Shown here piece after piece: positions 60,666 to 64,000 of a DNA stretch of 64,000 nucleotides (position 1 is the stretch's first letter; each line of letters opens with the position of its first letter). Location of the stretch: positions 29,637 to 93,636 of the forward strand of contig NZ_WOEY01000091.1 in assembly GCF_013177695.1 (NCBI RefSeq), given 5' to 3'. The position numbers were made by a program, and so were the translations under genes. The notes under the pieces are model-generated. The model ran no database searches. It worked only from the letters and a program-made list of their open reading frames with translations, and was not told the DNA's origin. The stretch comes from Paraburkholderia solitsugae. Lineage in GTDB: Bacteria; Pseudomonadota; Gammaproteobacteria; Burkholderiales; Burkholderiaceae.

Positions 60666-62819
60666 TTAATTCACCACCAACACCGGCGCCACAGCCGCCG
60701 GATCACTAATGCTCGGCCGGCCATTCTCCACATGCCCAGCCACGCGACGCGAGAAGCTGGCGTCATCGTTGCTCGTCACCGTCAAGTCATACCAGTGATG
60801 GCTCGACGCCAGCACCCACGCCTCTTCGATATGTGCCTCTGCCGGCACCAGCACCGGACGCGTCCGCGCACCATACGCGTTGTCCGTCACCGTCAAGCGC
60901 GCAATGCCACCGCCCTTATTGCTGAACTTGATGAACACGTTCCCGTTCGCAACGTCGTACTGCACTTTGATTTCCGGCTCTGCGGGCTTATTGTGGCCGT
61001 GCCAACCCGCTGCCTGCGAAGTTTGCGCCGTCGCCGTTTGCGTGTTACCCGCAAACTTACGCACGAAGCCATTCGGCCCAAACACCTCGAACGTATACAC
61101 ACCGCTCGTCGTCGTCAGATCGAACGTCTCGCTGAGCGTCTTGCCAGCCTCGACGGTATAACGCCACGGGCCATCCGTGCGATTCGTCGAGTACACGTAG
61201 AAATGCGCACCTTGATTGCCGCTATTGGCAAGCACGATTTCGAACGTGTTCTTCTTCACATCCGCATGCCCATTCACATGCAACTCATACGGCAACGCAC
61301 GGGCGAAACGGATGCCCGATTCCTGCGCATCGAATGCGACTGGCGTGGCCGGCACCGTGGGTTTCGGCTGTGACGTACACTCGTTGGCGATCTGTTGGTA
61401 GTTGCTCGTATCCGGGAGCGGCGGCACCGTGGCGTCCGGCGTGCGGAAGTCAAACGCTGTCGTCAGATCGCCGCACACCGCACGGCGCCAGGCCGTGATA
61501 TTCGGCTCATACACGCCAAAGCGGGTTTCGATGAAGCGAATCACCGACGTGTGATCGAACACCTGCGAGCACACAAAACCTCCCTTGCTCCACGGCGATA
61601 CGATCGTCATCGGCACGCGCGGGCCGAGGCCGTAGGGCAAGCCGTCTGCAGTGTACGTGCCGCCACGCGCCGGATTGACCACGTTGTGAATCTCGCCGTC
61701 GGTGCTGACGGTCGACTGGCCTTGTGCCGGCGTCGTCGCTGGTTGCGGCGGCACGAGGTGATCGAAGAAGCCGTCGTTCTCGTCGTACATGATGAACAGC
61801 ACGGTCTTGCTCCACACTTCCGGATTCGACGTCAACGCATCGAGAATCTGCGACGTGTATTCTGCGCCGTAGGCGGGCGTATAGCTCGGATGTTCCGAGT
61901 AGGCAGCCGGCGGGCACAGCCACGACACCTGCGGCAGATTGCCCGCGAGCACGTCGTTCTTCAGATCCGCGATCGTGCGCACCGTCTGTGCGCGCTCGTA
62001 CAGGGCGCTGCCCGGCTGCGCGTTGATGAAGTTCGCGAAGTTCTGCAGCACATTGGTGCCGTAGTTGCCGTTCAACGGGTCCGCGCCGGTGAGACCTTGC
62101 TGGTAGATCTGCCACGTGATGCCCGCGGCTTGCAGACGTTCCGGGTACGTGGTCCACGAGAGCAATTGATAACTCGGCGGACCGTCGCCGTCGACGAAAT
62201 CGCTGTTGTCGAGCAGCGGGCCCCCCATTGTGCCGGTCGGATCGACCATGCCGGTCATCAGATACGAACGGTTCGGGTGCGTCGGCCCGGGCAACGAACA
62301 GAAGTAAGCATCGCAAACCGTAAAGGCATCGGCCAGCGCGTAGTGGAACGGAATGTCGCTACGCAAGTAGTAGCCCATCGTCATGTCGGTCTTGTACTGG
62401 GGCCACTGGTTGTACGCGCCGTTGTTGATCGCGTAGTGCGTCGGGTACCACGAGTGGTCGAGATCGCCGATGCATTGCGCGCTGGTCGTTTGCGTGTTCA
62501 GATGGAACGGCAGTACAGGTTGCGCCACGTTTTCTTTCGATGGCTGGTACCACACGGGTTGCTGGCCACCCGGCAGCGGAATCGGGAAGCGGTCGTTGTA
62601 ACCCCGTACGCCGCGCATATGGCCGAAGTAGTGGTCGAACGAACGGTTCTCCTGCATGAATACGACGATGTGCTCGACATCGCGGATCGTGCCGGTGCGC
62701 GAAAACGCGGGCACGGCAAGCGCATTGCGAATGGACTCGGGCAGCGCGGTCAGCGCGGCAGCAGCGCCGGCGGATGAAGCCACGGTCTGCAGGAAACGGC
62801 GACGGCTATTTGATGTCAT
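60666..62819 (-). CDS. plcN: Tat-exported phospholipase C, phosphocholine type
   Basis: 717 residues. A twin-arginine signal (SNSRRRFLQTVASSAGAAAA) begins the protein. The phosphoesterase domain shows HIVVFMQENRSFDHYFGHMR, PGPTHPNRSYLMTGM, the metal site LFIMYDENDGFFDH and GLGPRVPMTIVSPWSKGG. Two C-terminal repeats of the PLC-associated beta domain follow from about residue 515 (ALPYELHVNGHADV, then EIKVQYDVANGNVFIKFSNK). It cleaves phosphatidylcholine or sphingomyelin outside the cytoplasm, releasing phosphate sources. Whether haemolytic (PlcH) or not (PlcN) cannot be decided here. A small lipoprotein gene lies 63 bp upstream. Confidence 0.92.
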   Translation of the reverse strand: MTSNSRRRFLQTVASSAGAAAALTALPESIRNALAVPAFSRTGTIRDVEHIVVFMQENRSFDHYFGHMRGVRGYNDRFPIPLPGGQQPVWYQPSKENVAQPVLPFHLNTQTTSAQCIGDLDHSWYPTHYAINNGAYNQWPQYKTDMTMGYYLRSDIPFHYALADAFTVCDAYFCSLPGPTHPNRSYLMTGMVDPTGTMGGPLLDNSDFVDGDGPPSYQLLSWTTYPERLQAAGITWQIYQQGLTGADPLNGNYGTNVLQNFANFINAQPGSALYERAQTVRTIADLKNDVLAGNLPQVSWLCPPAAYSEHPSYTPAYGAEYTSQILDALTSNPEVWSKTVLFIMYDENDGFFDHLVPPQPATTPAQGQSTVSTDGEIHNVVNPARGGTYTADGLPYGLGPRVPMTIVSPWSKGGFVCSQVFDHTSVIRFIETRFGVYEPNITAWRRAVCGDLTTAFDFRTPDATVPPLPDTSNYQQIANECTSQPKPTVPATPVAFDAQESGIRFARALPYELHVNGHADVKKNTFEIVLANSGNQGAHFYVYSTNRTDGPWRYTVEAGKTLSETFDLTTTSGVYTFEVFGPNGFVRKFAGNTQTATAQTSQAAGWHGHNKPAEPEIKVQYDVANGNVFIKFSNKGGGIARLTVTDNAYGARTRPVLVPAEAHIEEAWVLASSHHWYDLTVTSNDDASFSRRVAGHVENGRPSISDPAAVAPVLVVN

Positions 62820-62882
62820 CGAATATCACCTTCTGCGGGTAGGGGAAGAATAGCGCGCCTCGCGCGCGCCGGTGGAATCAGG

Positions 62883-63191
62883 TCAGTTGCTGTTGGTGTT
62901 GTCGCCCGGTGCGTAATGCATGACGGGCGCGACTTGCTGGCTGTCGGCGGCGAGGCTGGCTTGCATGCTCTGTGTGATCGCGTCGGACGCAGCGGCAGGG
63001 TCGGCTGCAAGTAGTGCCGATGCGTTGGGCACGCCGGTTGCAGGGTTGACGACTGAGCTTTGCGCGGCATCGTTGTTGGCCACGCTCGGCGATGAAGACG
63101 CCGACGCGGAGTCGTCCGCGCCACAGCCGCTCAACGCGAAAGTTGCGAGTGCAACAAAGACGGTGGTAGCAAGGCGTGTGTTTCTTCTCAT
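62883..63191 (-). CDS. Small lipoprotein upstream of phospholipase C
   Basis: 102 residues: lipoprotein signal with lipobox ALSGC at the end of a hydrophobic segment, then a low-complexity Ser/Ala/Asn-rich mature part and two imperfect Ala-rich helices, ending in GDNTNSN. No family recognised. It is 63 bp upstream of and codirectional with the phospholipase gene, so probably cotranscribed; an assistant of its export or envelope anchoring is possible. Confidence 0.7.
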   Translation of the reverse strand: MRRNTRLATTVFVALATFALSGCGADDSASASSSPSVANNDAAQSSVVNPATGVPNASALLAADPAAASDAITQSMQASLAADSQQVAPVMHYAPGDNTNSN

Positions 63192-63401
63192 GTCTGCATC
63201 CAGCTCGTGATGGCGGATGCAGTCTCCAATCCTTTCAAGAAATAATTGTGAAACGTTTGCGAGTGGATGAAACTCTTGTTCAATCGTCAGTTATTCGAAA
63301 GGCAGCGGAAAGCAGCAGGCAGGAGAATGGTCACGTTAGCGCCACACGGCTTAAGCCTGGGCACACCGAACGATTTACGCTTTGCATACTTTGGTCAGTC
63401 C

Positions 63402-64000
63402 ATGACACGTATCGAAAGACCTTTCGACATCATGCGTCTCGAAGACGAATGGCTCGAAGCAGATGGCTTCGGCGGCTTCGCATCGGGAACCGTCGGCACG
63501 CTGCGCACGCGCCGCTATCAGGCGCTGCTGCTCACCGCCACACGCCCGCCTGGCGGGCGCGTGGTACTCGTCAATGGCGTCGAAGCCTGGATCGAAGCAG
63601 ACGGCCAGCGTTATCCATTGAGCATGCAGCGGTATATGCCGGACGTGATCTATCCCGATCTGACAACGAGTCTCCTCGCGTTCGACACCGAGCCGTGGCC
63701 GACATGGCGTTTGCAACTCGATCCGCACATCACGCTGATAGCGGAAGTGTTCGTGAGCAAGGCGACGCGCGAAACGGTTTTGCGTTGGCGGCTGGAAGGC
63801 CCACCAGAAGCAGCCTCTGGCGTGGGCGCGTTCAAGCTGAAAGTCAGGCCCTTGCTTTCCGGTCGCGATTACCATGCGCTGCACCACGAAAACGCCGCGT
63901 TCAATTTCAACGCGCAGACAAGCGGCGACCAGGCATGCGTGAGTTGGCAACCCTACGGCGACTTGCCGGTCATCAACGCGGCGACCAACGGCATCTACAC
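63402..64000 (+). CDS. Glycogen-debranching-enzyme N-terminal family protein (partial)
   Basis: The frame is open to the window end. The 199 visible residues begin MTRIERPFDIMRLEDEWLEA and carry the debranching-type N-terminal signature EWLEADGFGGFASGTVGTLR, then RRYQALLL and a beta-rich domain. The family comprises amylo-alpha-1,6-glucosidases; the catalytic (alpha/alpha)6 domain lies beyond the window. It may therefore act on glycogen or trehalose-related glucans. No ribosome site is obvious, so the start is provisional. Confidence 0.75.
   Translation, partial: MTRIERPFDIMRLEDEWLEADGFGGFASGTVGTLRTRRYQALLLTATRPPGGRVVLVNGVEAWIEADGQRYPLSMQRYMPDVIYPDLTTSLLAFDTEPWPTWRLQLDPHITLIAEVFVSKATRETVLRWRLEGPPEAASGVGAFKLKVRPLLSGRDYHALHHENAAFNFNAQTSGDQACVSWQPYGDLPVINAATNGIY

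Noticed and set aside
61395..62777. 460-residue rightward frame antisense to phospholipase C
   Set aside because: Arg/Val/His-rich shadow; the leftward frame has a Tat signal and all catalytic motifs.

Overview
The window looks like part of a Burkholderiaceae chromosome, most likely Paraburkholderia or Burkholderia. The reasons are the high G+C content, a Burkholderia-type trimeric porin, small families such as DUF3138 and DUF3562 that I associate with this group, and dense soil-type catabolic gene content. The assignment is from family recognition only; no search was run. I saw no rRNA, tRNA or CRISPR array.

Layout. (1) 1-8855 is a polyamine island: a leftward aldehyde dehydrogenase cut by the window edge, then a rightward gamma-glutamylputrescine synthetase-like gene, a complete PotFGHI-type ABC importer and a DUF3138 putative porin. 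(2) 8932-13644 is a LysR regulator divergent from a tight four-gene operon: flavin monooxygenase, Rid protein, DUF1028 protein and ArgE-like deacylase. (3) 13800-21223 is mixed housekeeping: a GGDEF/EAL protein, a secreted nuclease, small unknown proteins, a DUF4410 protein and an AcpA-like phosphatase, with an 11-copy 9-bp tandem repeat in a gap.

(4) 21415-37396 is a large catabolic island. It has two paralogous IclR regulators, a divergent porin, and a fourteen-gene run with a three-component Rieske oxygenase, two short-chain dehydrogenases (one with a degenerate active site), a cupin, an alpha/beta hydrolase, a TPP enzyme, an aspartate-dehydrogenase homologue, an aldehyde dehydrogenase, a two-domain extradiol-type dioxygenase and an MFS importer. 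It ends at a strong intrinsic terminator. I could not match this set to a known pathway. (5) 37554-39367 is roughly the extent of an IS1634-like insertion sequence.

(6) 39544-53899 holds single genes and pairs: a GNAT enzyme, a MocR regulator convergent with a sarcosine-oxidase-like flavoprotein, an EamA transporter with a His-rich tail, a DUF1295/fatty-acid methyltransferase pair, a uracil-DNA glycosylase, cytochrome b561, a glycosyltransferase, an orphan Rieske oxygenase, hydrolases and a rubredoxin. (7) 53957-59219 has a LysR/lysA divergent pair and a second LysR divergent from a substrate-binding protein plus M14 deacylase. (8) 59381-60480 is a leftward cassette of three small unknown genes behind a highly structured leader. 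(9) 60666-64000 has a Tat-exported phospholipase C, a small lipoprotein, and the start of a glycogen-debranching-type glucosidase cut by the window end.

The common theme is import and breakdown of nitrogenous and aromatic compounds by a metabolically versatile soil or rhizosphere bacterium.
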